Of a stretch of DNA of 64,000 bases, positions 1 through 12,380 are shown piece by piece; the stretch's first letter is position 1; each line of letters opens with the position of its first letter. The notes below the pieces were generated by a model. That model was not told the DNA's origin. It did not search any database and saw only the letters and a list, made by a program, of their open reading frames with translations. The DNA is from Leuctra nigra (Eukaryota; Arthropoda; Insecta; Plecoptera; Leuctridae). The position numbers were made by a program, and so were the translations under genes. Where the stretch lies: NCBI GenBank assembly GCA_934045905.1, contig OW203762.1, forward strand, positions 52,663,411 through 52,727,410, read 5' to 3'.

Positions 1-229
1 ACATCAGGAAATGCAAAAGAAATTATGAACGATTGCATCATTTTGACATCTACTTACACCTGAACCTGACGTACTTTTATTATTCCTGTTAATCGCTAAA
101 ATATATAATTAGTCCATATTTTCAATTATGCCGGCATATATTTTATGAATTTGAAAGTGAAAGTAGTGGATCGGATTAGGTTCCGTTCTAGATGATTATT
201 CAGCTCGTCATTAAAACGAAGTGGGCTTG

Positions 230-300
230 TATTCTGGAGGTCCCGAGGTTCGATTCCAGCCTCCGCCTTTCCTGTTGAGGTTATGTCATCGTTTCATCAG
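230..300 (+). mobile_element. tRNA-like SINE remnant (polymerase III B box)
   Basis: GAGGTTCGATTCCAGCCTC (about 245-263) is a good T-loop/B-box match in a tRNA-like 3' half preceded by GGAGGTCC. No complete tRNA fold or A box at the right spacing could be built, so a SINE remnant is more likely than a tRNA gene. Confidence 0.35.
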
Positions 301-420
301 TCGTAATAAAAATGATGGGGAAGGTTCCCCTACTAATAGGCCACGACCATCTACTTTCCTCGTCATCATCATCAACATCGCCATTAGCATACAGACAAGT
401 ATGACGCCGCTACTAAAATA

Positions 421-1854
421 AAAAGACTCGACTGGAGTTGTTACTTGTTTGGTTTCTGAAGTCCCAAGTATCGATCAACAACAATGTTGTTTACTGTTTA
501 TCACGAGCAGGTAGTTATCAAGCGGCTGTTGCATGCTTGTAGTTGCAGATGTTGCCGCTGGATCGCGCCGCCTGGTCGGCAGTGGCAGTGATTTAGTGCG
601 GAGGGAGGAGTGGGGGGGGGGGGGGGGGATCGCTTACTCGCAGCGTTTGTCGGCACGGGCGGCGAGCGTCAAAGACAAAGACTCGACGAGAAACACCGCG
701 ATTAAAACCAATTAACTGGAAGTTAATGTTTCGGTTACAAACCTATAGCCAAATTACCTCGCGACTGTATTTATAAACGTCATAATAACAGAACAGATGT
801 ACTGAGTGAAACCTAAATGCAGTTGCTTCATTCCATCCATTCATGTATAACCTCTCACATTTTACATTCCGAAATGCCGAGTCGATTCAGCAACAAATGG
901 AGCTCTATAGGAGTGTCTTAATTGCCGATATAAAAATTGGTCTGCAGGGTCGGGAGTGTGCTTCGTCGAGGGCGTTGGCCTTGGCGGCTCGCCTCGCAGT
1001 CGGCTCGGCGGTAATCGCTGGTCGATTGTGCTCGTGTACAACTTGTAAGAAGATGAGAGATTAAAGGAGAAGATGGAGAAGAAGTAAGCCTCTTCTCTGT
1101 AGCTCTGCTGAATCATTAGCAGCTGTCTTCGATAAGCCGGCCAAAGAAGATTCCGACGCTCTTCTCGCATCGCAACGTCCCAACTCCCAACACCTCGACG
1201 AGGACAATTTAGAATAACGTACGAGATAATAAATATGTGGAAAGGCGGGTTCGTTTCGCCTACACCCCGAAAAAAACTGTTCACGAATGTGAAAGAAACA
1301 AAAATAAATAACAGTTTGCATGTACAAGGAAAACTTTACTCCGAAAACGTATTGTCAACCCTTCAAGCTCGGCCCAACCCTTACGTCCCTGATCATGTTT
1401 ATATATATTAGATACAACTACTAAATATAGGGGTGTGACGGGCGGATAACAAAAAGGCATTCGAACTGAATGAAGATGGAGTAAAAAATGCTCCCGAGGT
1501 GAACAGATTTACGTTGAGGATGCAGCGAACTCTTTCACGTCCACCGCCACTTTCCCGAGGCGTCCCGCCCAGCAGCCGAACCCAAACTCCACCAGGAAAA
1601 AAACATAATTGTCCCAAAATAGCTTAACACTTCAACCCCCCTCGTTATAGAGAAGTAGGACGACTCGAAGTGTATAGCCTTTCTCGGCTGCTCCTTGAAA
1701 ACATTAGCTTACTGAAAACATAACGCGTGTATAAACACATTCCGTCGCTATTTGAGATGAAAACGATGATGATGATCGCATGAAGTGTTAGGGGATGTGA
1801 TGTTACAATGTCGGATCCGCGTTAGATGTTGGCGATATCGAGGACAGATGGGGA
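421..1854. other. intergenic, no gene supported
   Basis: Contains a 17-base G run (612-628). Overlapping open frames on both strands at 840-1330 have no domain or codon signal I recognise. Confidence 0.5.
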
Positions 1855-1937
1855 GCTGTACGACTGTAGAAGGGAACTGCGACTGTAGAGGGGAACTGTG
1901 ACTGTAGAGGGGAACTGCGACTGTAGAAGGGAGTTTT
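1855..1937. repeat. 19-bp tandem repeat, about 4 copies
   Basis: Unit GACTGTAGAGGGGAACTGC, with single-base variants (AAGGG/GGGG, TGC/TGT). The adjoining downstream DNA is unrelated. Confidence 0.85.
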
Positions 1938-2187
1938 GACAAGGAATGAGGAGCTTATGGCTGCAGAGGGCCCTGTGAGTGATGCTGGGCGGGTTGAGCG
2001 GTGCAGCGCGTAACACCGGTAGCGAGCCAGCTTGGCGGGCACGTGGCAACGTCGGCAGCCGCGGGCAGATACTCGAGCATGTTCGAGAACAGCGTCCAGT
2101 CTTCCACAGATCTCGAGCTCACCGGTTCTCTCTCGCTCTTCGTCTTGCCGGCCGGCCGGCCTTCCTGGACCATGCTCGACATTATGT

Positions 2188-2738
2188 AACTCTCTTCCTG
2201 GGTCCAAGCCAGACATATGTCCTCTTCCTGGGTCCAAGCCAGACATATTGTCCTCTTCCTGGCTCCAAGCCCAACATATTGCCCTCTTCCTGGGTCCAAG
2301 CCCGACATAATGTCATCTCCCTGGGCCCAAGCCCAACATATTGCCCTCTTCCTGGGTCCAAGCCCGACATAATGTCATCTCCCTGGGTCCAAGCCCAACA
2401 TATTGCCCTCTTCCTGGGTCCAAGCCCAACATATTGCCCTCTTCCTGGGTCCAAGCCCGACATAATGCCATCTCCCTGGGTCCAAGCCCATCATATTGCC
2501 CTCTTCCTGGGTCCAAGCCCGACATAATGCCATCTCCCTGGGTCCAAGCCCAACATATTGCCCTCTTCCTGGGTCCAAGCCCGACATAATGCCATCTCCC
2601 TGGGTCCAAGCCCATCATATTGCCCTCTTCCTGGGTCCAAGCCCAACATATTGCCCTCTTCCTGGGTCCAAGACCGCCAAATTACTCTCCTTCTGGCTGG
2701 GTCCAAGCCCATCATAATGCCTTTTCTCTGGGTCATAG
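2188..2738. repeat. 31-bp minisatellite, about 17-18 copies
   Basis: Core CCTGGGTCCAAGCCC recurs every 30-31 bp. Two unit types alternate in places: one with GACATAATGCCATCTC and one with ACATATTGCCCTCTT. No stop occurs in several frames on both strands, which makes artefactual open frames of 60-180 codons. Confidence 0.95.
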
Positions 2739-3382
2739 AATAAGCTGACATTTCGTTCTAAGCGACTCAACAGTATTGGACTGATAACGTCACGCCAGGC
2801 GAAATACAATTTCAATTTTGTAATATGGGAACCAATCACCATGCATAAAAATGTATTATTATTTAGTAAAGGGTTTTTGAATGTTGATTGAGTTACGTAT
2901 AACTTTCTGTATTTGCCGTCCTTTTACAATGGCGAGACTCATCACGTGATTCCACGAAACAATTATGTCACCGAGTACAGACCAAAGAGATGATTCCGCA
3001 CGCTTTTTATTGATCACTTACGCCTTGGCCGCATGGCGCTAGCGCTGCTAGAACAGACACCGACGATATCGCTGTTGCCACATGTCATAAACGCTGCCTG
3101 AGAAACACGTTGCCAGATTTCACAAGCACAGTGTCACAATCGCCTCCCAATAGTTATCTTCATAATGATAATAATAACAAATCCGAGAGCTTTCACTCTT
3201 GTTCAGGGCTGAAGAAACACCGCATGGGTTCAGAGGTCACAGGCAGTCGATACAGCGCTGTCAAATGTGCCGATCAAAATGCCAGGACGGATTCAAACAG
3301 TTGTGCGTGAATGACAGACAGGATTGAGGTGCGAATACAGACAACATTCATTACATACATTCCATGAGTATTAGTCGAATGA
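2739..3382. other. intergenic between the 31-bp array and the LINE
   Basis: Nothing coding is seen. There is a short palindromic GGCGCTAGCGCTGCTAG near 3034 and ATCACGTGAT near 2941. Confidence 0.5.
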
Positions 3383-5635
3383 TACTTTTTCTCAGTTGCC
3401 CAACTGAGAAGTCATTTTGTAGCGCCAACACACATCGATTCTCAGGCTCTTGTTGACAATTTTAAAATCATCGACTGGACTGATGTCCTCGAGATTGACG
3501 AACCGGAGAAGGCTACTGAGATGTTTGTACATATATTACAGACGCAAATAAACTTAGTAAAAACAGTCAAAACTTTTAAAGTAACTAATAAAACTCGTAA
3601 ATTAAAGCCCTGGATCACACAAGGCTTGATTATTTCTATAAGAACAAGAGACAAAATCCGTTTGAAGACGTTAAAAGACAGTGGAAATAAAACTCTTATG
3701 CAGTACTACAAACTTTATAGGAATAGACTAAATTATCTTATCAAAATAACGAAAGATGAATATTATTACAATAAAATGGAAGAGGTAAGGGGGGACATTA
3801 GGAAGACTTGGAACGTAATAAATGAAATTAATAATAAGAAGAGAGCTTCGTTTGAAATAGATAAATTGGTAACTAGCGAAGGCCTCGTTAAAGTAAAAGA
3901 TCATCCAAAACTTGTTGCAAATACTTTCGTGGATTTCTTCACCGACATTGGTGAAGAAATGGCTATTAAAATTAATAATCATACAAGCCCAAGTACTAAT
4001 ATTGAAAATTCTAATTTAAATTCTTTAATTTTGGAGCCTGTCTCTCTAAAAGAAATTATAAAAAGTATAAATGAACTTGGATCTAGTCGCTCTTCAGGGG
4101 TTGACAATATAGATATTAATACTATTAAAACTATTAAACGTTTCATTGCTGTTCCTTTGCAACATATTATTAATTCTAGCTTCATTAAAGGCGTTTTTCC
4201 TAGCCAGTTTAAAGTAGCAAAAATAATTCCTATTCCTAAGAAGGCAGGTAGTACTACTGTTGATAGTTTTAGACCAATTTCTGTGTTGAATAACTTATCT
4301 AAAATAATTGAAAGATGCATTAAAAGCAGAATGTACTATTTCTTGGAATCCAACAACATACTATCAGATAATCAATACGGGTTTAGAGAAGGAATGGGTA
4401 CCGAGGATGCAGTTTTTAATTTTACAGAAATAATCAGCAGGGAAATGGACAATAAAAATAAGCCTCTAGCCATTTTCCTTGATTTGGCTAAAGCCTTTGA
4501 TACCGTCTGCCACGATAAATTAATAAATAAACTTGAATTTTATGGAATTCGAGGCATGGCTCTCGAACTCTTAAAGAGTTACTTAACTTGTAGACAGCAA
4601 TCAGTAATTATAAATGGCGTAGAGAGTAAAATTAGAACTATAAAATACGGAGTTCCGCAAGGAACTGTACTTGGTCCCATGCTTTTCACAGTCTATATAA
4701 ACGAATTATGTAATATGAATTTGAAAGGTAGTTTAATCACTTTTGCTGATGATACGGTTCTAATTATATCTGAAAAAACATGGGAACAAACACAAGCTGT
4801 AGCAGAAGAAATGATGGTAAAAATTAAATCTTGGCTCGATCACAATTTACTAACTCTTAATGCCCTAAAGTCCATGTTCATCACTTTCACCCCTAGGAGT
4901 AACGCTCAGCCAACCACTCTTAACTTGAAAATACATTTATCCGATTGTAACAGAACTAACTGCATATGCCATGAAATAATAAAATCAAGCACAATTAGGT
5001 ATTTGGGTATTATAGTTGACCAGCATTTAAATTGGCAAAATCATATTTCAAGTGTAGTGAGAAAATTAAGAATTACTCTCCCCAAATTTTATAATCTTAG
5101 GAATGTCCTGAGCACAAATACTCTCCGAATGGTTTATTTCGCACTGGTTCAATCCGTTATACAATATGGAATTACCAGCTGGGGTGGCGCCTGTAGATCG
5201 CATGTAAAGGCAATATGCACTATTCAGAATACAGTCTTAAAAATTATGTATAAGAAAGATAGACGATTTAATACTATTCAGCTTTACAATGAGACCAATG
5301 TTCTACCGTTAATAAAATTATTTGCAAAGTGTTTAATTAATCATGTTCATGTATATAAGGACCGGAAGGCACCTAATGAACTTACAGATTCTACAACTAA
5401 AATTTCCACAAGATATAAGACCAATGAAAAATTAATTATTCAAAGAGTCAACTCCAGTTTTGCCCAAAGAAATGGGGCTTTCATTGGTCCTAAGTTATAT
5501 AATTCTCTGCCTATTGATATTAGAAACACTTTGGTGTCGTCGTCAGCTTCTTATAAAATCTTTAAATCTAAGTTAAAAGTTTGGATATTCAATACGCCTG
5601 TTTCATCTTTAAAAAGTATAATTTATGTGATGTAG
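3383..5635 (+). CDS. LINE reverse transcriptase (ORF2 fragment, endonuclease missing)
   Basis: The frame is open from 3383 (after TGA at 3380) to the stop at 5635; the first ATG is at 3521, giving 704 residues. Counting from that ATG, residues 1-180 are the linker typical of LINE ORF2, with KPWITQGLI and YYKLYRNRL. The finger motif FRPISVLN is near residue 250. Catalytic motif A (FLDLAKAFDTV) has Asp321. YGVPQGTVLGPMLF follows, and motif C is FADD with Asp410 and Asp411. A thumb and C-terminal region ends near KSKLKVWIF. All catalytic aspartates are present. Without an endonuclease this copy would not be expected to move on its own. Clade assignment (jockey or CR1 group) is by eye from motif style. 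Confidence 0.9.
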   Translation, partial: YFFSVAQLRSHFVAPTHIDSQALVDNFKIIDWTDVLEIDEPEKATEMFVHILQTQINLVKTVKTFKVTNKTRKLKPWITQGLIISIRTRDKIRLKTLKDSGNKTLMQYYKLYRNRLNYLIKITKDEYYYNKMEEVRGDIRKTWNVINEINNKKRASFEIDKLVTSEGLVKVKDHPKLVANTFVDFFTDIGEEMAIKINNHTSPSTNIENSNLNSLILEPVSLKEIIKSINELGSSRSSGVDNIDINTIKTIKRFIAVPLQHIINSSFIKGVFPSQFKVAKIIPIPKKAGSTTVDSFRPISVLNNLSKIIERCIKSRMYYFLESNNILSDNQYGFREGMGTEDAVFNFTEIISREMDNKNKPLAIFLDLAKAFDTVCHDKLINKLEFYGIRGMALELLKSYLTCRQQSVIINGVESKIRTIKYGVPQGTVLGPMLFTVYINELCNMNLKGSLITFADDTVLIISEKTWEQTQAVAEEMMVKIKSWLDHNLLTLNALKSMFITFTPRSNAQPTTLNLKIHLSDCNRTNCICHEIIKSSTIRYLGIIVDQHLNWQNHISSVVRKLRITLPKFYNLRNVLSTNTLRMVYFALVQSVIQYGITSWGGACRSHVKAICTIQNTVLKIMYKKDRRFNTIQLYNETNVLPLIKLFAKCLINHVHVYKDRKAPNELTDSTTKISTRYKTNEKLIIQRVNSSFAQRNGAFIGPKLYNSLPIDIRNTLVSSSASYKIFKSKLKVWIFNTPVSSLKSIIYVM

Positions 5636-5950
5636 TTTACCATTTGTATAATTAGCATTTTTTTCAGTTATATAATTAAAAATACAATTATACTGATCAC
5701 AATTGTTTTCAATATAATATCATGACTAATGTAGGGTTGTCTACATCTATATGCTCATTGTAATTAATTGTTTTACATCAGGACTTTGTATCTTATACCT
5801 ATATGTTTTCTATTTGTATTTACATTACATTTTTCTAATTTTCCGCATGTACCTCCGCACAGGTCTTGGCTTATGGAGGTGCCATGATTTTTATTGTATG
5901 ACTATGTATGATGTGTGAATATAAAAAATAAATGAAATGAAATGAAATGA
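3383..5950 (+). mobile_element. 5'-truncated non-LTR retrotransposon (jockey/CR1-like LINE)
   Basis: The copy holds an open reverse transcriptase frame, a 3' UTR with a small hairpin (around 5846-5884, TACCTCCG pairing with TTATGGAGGT) and a short tail of AATGA repeats at about 5930-5950. The endonuclease domain expected upstream in ORF2 is absent, and no ORF1 is seen, so the copy is 5'-truncated near 3383. I could not define target-site duplications. An uninterrupted frame suggests a fairly recent insertion. Confidence 0.88.
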
Positions 5951-7446
5951 GTGTTGGAAACGTTTTGACCAAGATAATACCAACTTGTGGTGTTATACCT
6001 ACTCTACTTATTTTCACTCTGCTCATAGGTCAGTTATTTGTCATCTTACCACTAAAAAGTAGGCGACAGATGTCCACGGCAATTCCCTTTGCAAAGTAGA
6101 AGCGTTAGTTTATTGATATCAGAAGTGATAAGGTGAATATTACCAATGATATTACTGATTATCCTAAGCCCTACCACACAAAACCCAGATTTTCGCTCTA
6201 CAAAATTAAACGACCAACATGTAACTTCAACATACCAACTAACGTGGAGTTAGTTACTTATACCAGGACCTAACTCCAATATCTTCGCAGTTTTCATCCA
6301 CGATAAGTCAGCTGGGTCATCGAATGAGCTAATTGTTTCTAAAAAATATGTTTAGTTCAAAAATTAACATGGATGTGAACAACTCCTAAAACAACTACTG
6401 GTTGTGTCGGATACAAACGTTTGTTTCGGTAATCGGTTGGCCAACAAGGAAGTAGAAATGAGCTGACATTTGAAGTGAAATAACGAGACAAAGTGGTGGT
6501 CTCGCGTGTGTCCGGCCCGGCGTGCATGCCTGGAGTAGATGTGTGCCTAGCGGCGCGATCAAAGCGCCTCGCTTATCACATGTGTGTGTAGCATTAGATT
6601 AGGAACACAAACATCGGCTCCTCACACATTGAGCGACGGCGCCTCCCCACAAGTACAGCGAGCTCTTCCGTCATCAAGCGGGCCACTGACATTGAACACA
6701 ACACAACTTGCAAACCTTGACACATTCTCAACACATTTCATTAGCCATGATCTTCTTAAAACATTCCACAAGGCAAGTGGAACAGTTTGTTCAAATATCA
6801 AACGATGAATAATTCAAACCTAGCAAATAAACTAATACTGATTTGTAACTCTTTCAAGGAATCAGTTCCGAGCGACTAAATGTTTTCTTTGACTTGTAAC
6901 GTAGCTAAGAGCTGTTTGACTATAATCTCTCGCTGATTTGTTATCAGCATAGAGCGCCTTGTGTGGGCGAGGTGTCACATTCCTTTCGGTCAGCCGCCTG
7001 GTCATTGGTCAGCAGGACGAGTTCAAGGCCACATCATTCATTCATCCCGCCAGCTCCGGCCAGAGAGGCTGTTTGTTTTCATCAGATCGAGATGATAATT
7101 AACGCGGAGCAGCCGGATGCCGCGACTTGGTTTATCACAGCACACGATCATTTACACTTCTCGAACATGAAACACGGAGCCGAGGTGCAAATAAACAAGT
7201 GATTTACACTCAAATGCAAACTGCGCGCCGTTCCGAGGAATTCAGCCCTCCCGCGTTAATTTTATAGCTATGGGGGAGGAAATTAAGCATTTCAAATAAA
7301 AACGGTAATGCTGCCATTAAAAATAGGTGTGAAATTTAATGCCCGTGGCTGTCCCATTACAATTTTCCACCACTTGGGGTTTCTTTTAAATTCCCTCAAT
7401 CCAGCAGTGAATGAGCCTAGCAGCTAGGCTCATCTACATTTCGTCA
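5951..7446. other. intergenic, no gene supported
   Basis: Mixed-composition DNA between the LINE and the hAT element. The GC-richer part at 6500-6700 has short frames only. Confidence 0.5.
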
Positions 7447-7454
7447 TTTGTATA

Positions 7455-7841
7455 CAAGGGCGTAATAAGGGGTGGCCGAGGGGGCCATGCCCCCCCCCCC
7501 CCCCCCCCGAAATCAGGGTTTCACCTAAGAAAATAAGCACATTTAAAATAATATGTGAAAAAACACTTAGTTATAAATAAACAGATCATGTCAAAAACTT
7601 TCCAAATTGGTTAAAATTGAGTTAAAATTCCCAAAATTTTTAAATTTTTTGATAGTTTGTAATTTATCATTTCTCAAAATAGCTATACACTGCGATTCAA
7701 AATTGCACCTAAATGAATGACCTTGATCCCAAATTTTCTCGGGGGCTGCGCCCCCGAACCCCTTGTTTTCCACTGTGATTTTGCAAAATATTAGTAATGT
7801 CCGGCCCCCCATCCCGAAATTTAATCCCGGATACGCCTTTG
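7455..7841. mobile_element. hAT-like miniature element with 8-bp target duplication
   Basis: The left terminus is CAAGGGCGTAAT and the right terminus is the inverse of CAAAGGCGTATC, a hAT-type terminal inverted repeat. It is flanked by TTTGTATA (7447-7454) and TTTGTATG (7842-7849), a 7/8-matching 8-bp duplication. The 387-bp body holds a 19-base C run at 7490-7508 and no transposase frame, so it is non-autonomous. Confidence 0.8.
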
Positions 7842-7849
7842 TTTGTATG

Positions 7850-9387
7850 ACTGTATTTAATTTAAAAATAATTAAAGTTGAGTAGACTTTTGGTTTACCT
7901 ACTTGGTCATTATTAGGGTTGAAGATATGTCCCAAAAAAAATTACGTCTGATCCTTGACAAGGTTTGTAAGGGACATTCCTATCTCATCCGTTATTACTT
8001 AGACATTGTGTTTGGTTGCAGATTGGTTGGAATACGTGGGTCCACATTGTTGTTCCGGTCTTACTTTGTCCATAAGTGCAGCATGACATGTCGGAGCTAC
8101 ATACCGCGCAGGCGCAATGCATCCCGACTCGTAGCTCTGGCTGACTGAATGAATGAATGTCGCTGTGTCGACAGCATGGTCATTTGCACCTCGTAGGTAT
8201 AACAACGTTTCCTTATCGTATCGATATAACGCAATAAGGGTGATATAGTAACCGAACCGAGCATTAGCTCTTCACTCTTAGTCTTGTATGTCGTTATTGC
8301 AACTCACTACACCAAGGTGATTGTATACACAGGCGTGTTGTCCCCTCAGCTACCTTAGCGTGACCTTGATATTACCATTCCCTTGGCTCTGTCACCTCAT
8401 CCCATCCCCTCCATTATTTGCTTCATTTTATTGGAGGTTTCGTTAGTTCACGACAAGCACATTTCTAAAAATTATTTCTTATTAGTACTTGTTAGTACAT
8501 AGGTTTCGAACGAATAAGTGATCAATGAAATATATCTGTTTTACTTCTCATCACCAATGTTTACCTACTGAAATGAATCCGTACAGACGTCCATCACACA
8601 ACAATCGCTTCCACTACTTTCCTTCCAATCACCTTGCGTAGAGGCGGCGTCACGGAGGAATAGGATTAATCGACGCGCCAATAGCACGCGAGACGATCGG
8701 GCGTCCGAGCAGCGAGCCTAGCTGCGGAGGGTGCAGGCTGGTTAATAGGATGACGAGGCATTCTTGGACGCCGACAATAGACGCTGTTACGTGGAGCCAT
8801 GAGTCAGAGTCGAACCAAAGACACTGCGCTATGACGTTACACAGGGAGTGAATGCGATCAGATAGCTGAGGAGCAATCAAACAGACATATTCCTCGAGGT
8901 AGAGGTGTCAGGCTGTGTAATTTACAACATCGCGGTTTAATTTTATAAAACCTACTGCTTCAAAATTGAATTAAAAGTTCAAAACGAATTGCCTGGACAT
9001 AAACTGACGTTTCTCTCTGAATACGGTTTTGCGGCCTCTGAGACGTGACGTCGATTCACCACTACATAACGTCCCCCCCCCCCCCTCACCCTCTCATCAC
9101 TTAATTAGGTATCTCAACGTGAATCAAAGTGTCCAGATTCGAATGCAAGTTAACTAACAGTTTGTTTATGTTGTGTACTATTCGTAAAATCAATCGTATT
9201 TCCCGGGTATTTCCTATATGTACAAATAGCCGCGAGAATCAGTCTCCAATCTACGTTTTGAAAGGGAAGACATTTTTCTTGCACTTTAAATTGTATAGAA
9301 TATGTAGGAATAAAAACAATACTAATAACATAATATCTGAATCATTTGTTTGAGATGGCAGAATAGCCACGCGATAGGAATTAACAC
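7850..9387. other. intergenic, no gene supported
   Basis: Short frames near 8000 and 8700 lack recognisable features. A C run lies at 9073-9085. Confidence 0.5.
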
Positions 9388-9497
9388 CTGACCGGGCCCA
9401 GGGCCGGAAGAAGGGCATTGCGTAGGGCGGGAAGTGCGAGGGCGTCGCGCCGCCCTTGTCGGCGCCAGACAAAGCCCCAGAGGCGTCACACGCGGCG
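9388..9497 (-). CDS. candidate orphan exon with an FRPW motif
   Basis: On the minus strand an acceptor-like GGTGTTAG precedes, and a CAG|GTGTTA donor-like site follows, a 110-nt GC-rich stretch inside AT-rich DNA. The open frame reads SGADKGGATPSHFPPYAMPF then FRPWARSG, with strong third-position GC. FRPW is the tetrapeptide used by Huckebein to recruit Groucho (family knowledge). No zinc finger or other domain of such a protein is visible nearby. I cannot name the gene; the frame could be chance. Confidence 0.3.
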
Positions 9498-12227
9498 CTA
9501 ACACCAATTCCCTATATTCAATGTTACGATATGGCAGTATAAACACGACGAGAGATAGCACTTATCAGTCAAACATTGTAAAACGCATTATAACACTTAT
9601 GCCATTCATAAATAAATACCATCACTCTCAGTTTTTCAAGTTGCGATAATACGCGAATCTCTAAGCAAGGAATTGTAATTATTTATGGTACAATAGTACA
9701 ATATTTCTTGCTGTCAATCACCTCTGTTTTTATTGATAACAATAATAATGAAAAATAACGTTGTTGATAATATCTGTAATTCCCACTTCAAAGCGCTAGG
9801 TCCGCAGCCGACAAACAAATGCGATTACCTTGGCTTATGATATGTCTCGCGGTGACAGCCACTTGGTTCGCGTCGTGTTCGGTCAAGAGCAATGGAATGC
9901 TGACTCTAGCGGTATTATCCGAGACAATCGCTGCTGACAGCGGCCAATATCAACCATTTCCACCGCATGGAGGGAAGATAACAGATCCTCTGTTGACAAT
10001 TAGAAAACTTCGCTGCGAGATACTTTGTTCGAGACCGCTCTAGAGCGCATTGATTTCTATACGTGTTAAAATATGGGCCAAGTTTCAAGAGAAAGGCGAG
10101 AATCACGGCGCCATCAACCGGGTCTCTCCCCCTCTCTCTCACACACGCACGAAGCACCTTCTCCGTCTCGCTCGCTCTCGTGCACATCGGGCCGAGGCGG
10201 CGCTCTTTGACGGCAGGCGAAATAGACAAGGTGGTAATTCATACACAACTAACTCGACGTGACGGACATCTCGGATAACCTTGACTCGCTGCAAGAATGT
10301 CGACGACTCGGGTTCGAGTCCTGTGCTGCGTGGCAAGATGCCAGCGCGAGGGGTTGAACTACCCCCCACACCCAAGACAAGGGTTGGCGGTTCTCAGAAG
10401 TACACATGGTCCGCCCTTCATAGAAATTAGCTCCTAAACAGCGGCAAGTTCCAGAGCCAGCAGGAGTTGTAAATCTCGCCGTACAATAGCGATCCGTTCC
10501 GCCTAGCATTGGAATGGAATGCAGCGCGCCTCTATTCAAATAGACGAAATCAAGAGAAGCAAACAAAAGTTTTAATTCCCCTCGATCAAGCGCATCCTGA
10601 TGAGTGAGACAGAGCGCTGTGGGCGAGACGAAGACCGCAGACACGAATGTTCGTGACTGGAAAACAACGAACAAGTGCATCATAACGAAGGTCTAATTAG
10701 ACGAGCGGCGTTAATTGCGCGGCTTTCATTAGCTGGCCAACTCATCGGGCGGCGATTTCGCCTCGACGAGTAAGATACTTTATTCACGCTAAGAATGTAT
10801 CTTGAATCATTCTGCAAGAGCAAACAGCTGAACTATGTCCACGAATTCTCTTTGACGGGTCTTACGCATCAACACATTTCTTGCATAGGTTCACCTTTCC
10901 GAAACCTTATTCATCAAATCCTACCGAGGCAGAATGCCATGTCGCTTGGCTAGGCAACAGAGAGGCGGCTCGGACACAGTGACGGAATAACATTATTTCT
11001 GTTTGAACCAGATACTGGGGGACATTCCAGCAAACACGCGGTGACACGGCACGCACGTTGCCACATCTACCACCCTCCGCGGGACGGCAATTAACAGAGA
11101 GGGACAGGATTTAATGATTCCGAGAAAGAAGAGCTCGGTCGGGTCGCGGGGCGGACAAACCTACCTGTAAATTGTTTATATCCATTGAGAAACTTTGTCT
11201 TCCACCACTTGGCTAGATTTGCTGTCACGTGATTATTCATTGGTTGATCGACGTCGTAGAAAGTCTCCAGTAGAAATAATCCTTCGCTTTCGCACAGCTG
11301 AGGCTTATCCCTTAGTTGCTTCATGCGCGCACGCTTCCTGCGCACCACTCGTCAGCTATCCGACGTCGAACACGAGACCTCCGGCTTCATGTGGCCGTCA
11401 GACATAACACAACACGTTCACGTACTCATGCCGTGCGCAATGTCACTGCACGGGCGGAAAGACACCAACAACTAAACTGAACAACAACTGAATGACAACA
11501 ACTTCGCACTACATCGTACACAACAATCACACACTCTTCAGCGAAGTGAAATGTGCACGTGTAACGCAGAGCGAGTGTGGAGCAGCACAACCGCTCGGCT
11601 CTGCGTTCGCTCTTCGACTGACTAAATGAGCGGACTCCGAGCCGAGCTGCAATGATGTAGGAAGGTTTGGAGGGGGGAGAGAGGAGAGGGAGGGGCTGCT
11701 ATTATCAAGCGGTCCTTGTGTCTTCTATTCAATGCAGCAATACCGCCACTCGGCGAGGGTCAGCTCAGACTTGGTTCGAACTCAGCGGTCGGTCTTGGAG
11801 CCATGTTCCCCCCACCCCACGCCCCGCTCTCTTCTTCCTTTGGCGGGCTGACAGGCAGCCGGCGGTTCGTGTTAAAGGAAGGGAAAAGGAAAAAAAATTT
11901 AGAGGAAAAAAAGAAAGAAGAAATACCACTTGTACACTGTTGCCAGGTGTGGCGCTTGCTTGAATGAAACAGCGTACAGCACAGAGACGATACACGGCAG
12001 CGGGAAGCAGCAGACCGCGACGACGCCGACGCCGACGCCGACGCCGAGGAAGTCTGCGACACATCCTCGGCTCGGTACGGCGTGATGAGCACTTGTTTGT
12101 GCAATATGACCTGGAGATCAGAATATACTCGACACTCTTTCTCCTGCATTATCATTCGCTGCAGCGACGCGACAAGACTTGGAGGTCTGACGCCCACCTG
12201 TTACACCTCCACACAGCCTCCTGGTGC
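9498..12227. other. intergenic with GC-rich island from about 11.5 kb
   Basis: From about 11550 the DNA is CpG- and purine-rich, with short overlapping frames and a GACGCC hexamer run. It could be a promoter-type island, but no initiator, exon or splice structure could be assigned. A possible SINE remnant at 10245-10440 is listed separately. Confidence 0.4.
10245..10440 (+). mobile_element. tRNA-like SINE remnant
   Basis: ACTCGGGTTCGAGTCCTGT (about 10305-10323) is a B-box match, preceded by tRNA-like CCTTGACTCGCTGCAAGAAT. A unique body with short GGGTTGG and CCAACCCC-like words follows. No acceptor-stem closure is seen. Confidence 0.35.
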
Positions 12228-12380
12228 AAGGAGGACGGCGATGTCGCGTGAGGTACTGCAGGGAGGACGGCGATGTCGCGTAGAGGGGCTGCAGCGAGGA
12301 CGGCGATGTCGCGTGGAGGTGCTGCAGCGAGGACGGCGACGTTGTAGGGCAGCTCGAGGATGACGGCGATGTCGCTGCTA
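12228..12380. repeat. 33-bp GC-rich tandem repeat, about 4.5 copies
   Basis: GAGGACGGCGATGTCGCGT recurs at 12231, 12263, 12296 and 12329, joined by GAGGTGCTGCAGC. A weaker copy follows near 12357. It lies in a GC-rich island (about 11.6-12.5 kb) that also has a GACGCC hexamer run near 12014-12047. Confidence 0.85.

Noticed and set aside
862..1327. 140- and 88-codon overlapping minus-strand frames
   Set aside because: Two frames on the same strand overlap with unrelated composition; no family resemblance.
2182..2751. Open frames up to 182 codons on both strands over the 31-bp array
   Set aside because: They arise from a stop-free tandem unit read in every frame; no start context, domain or codon bias.
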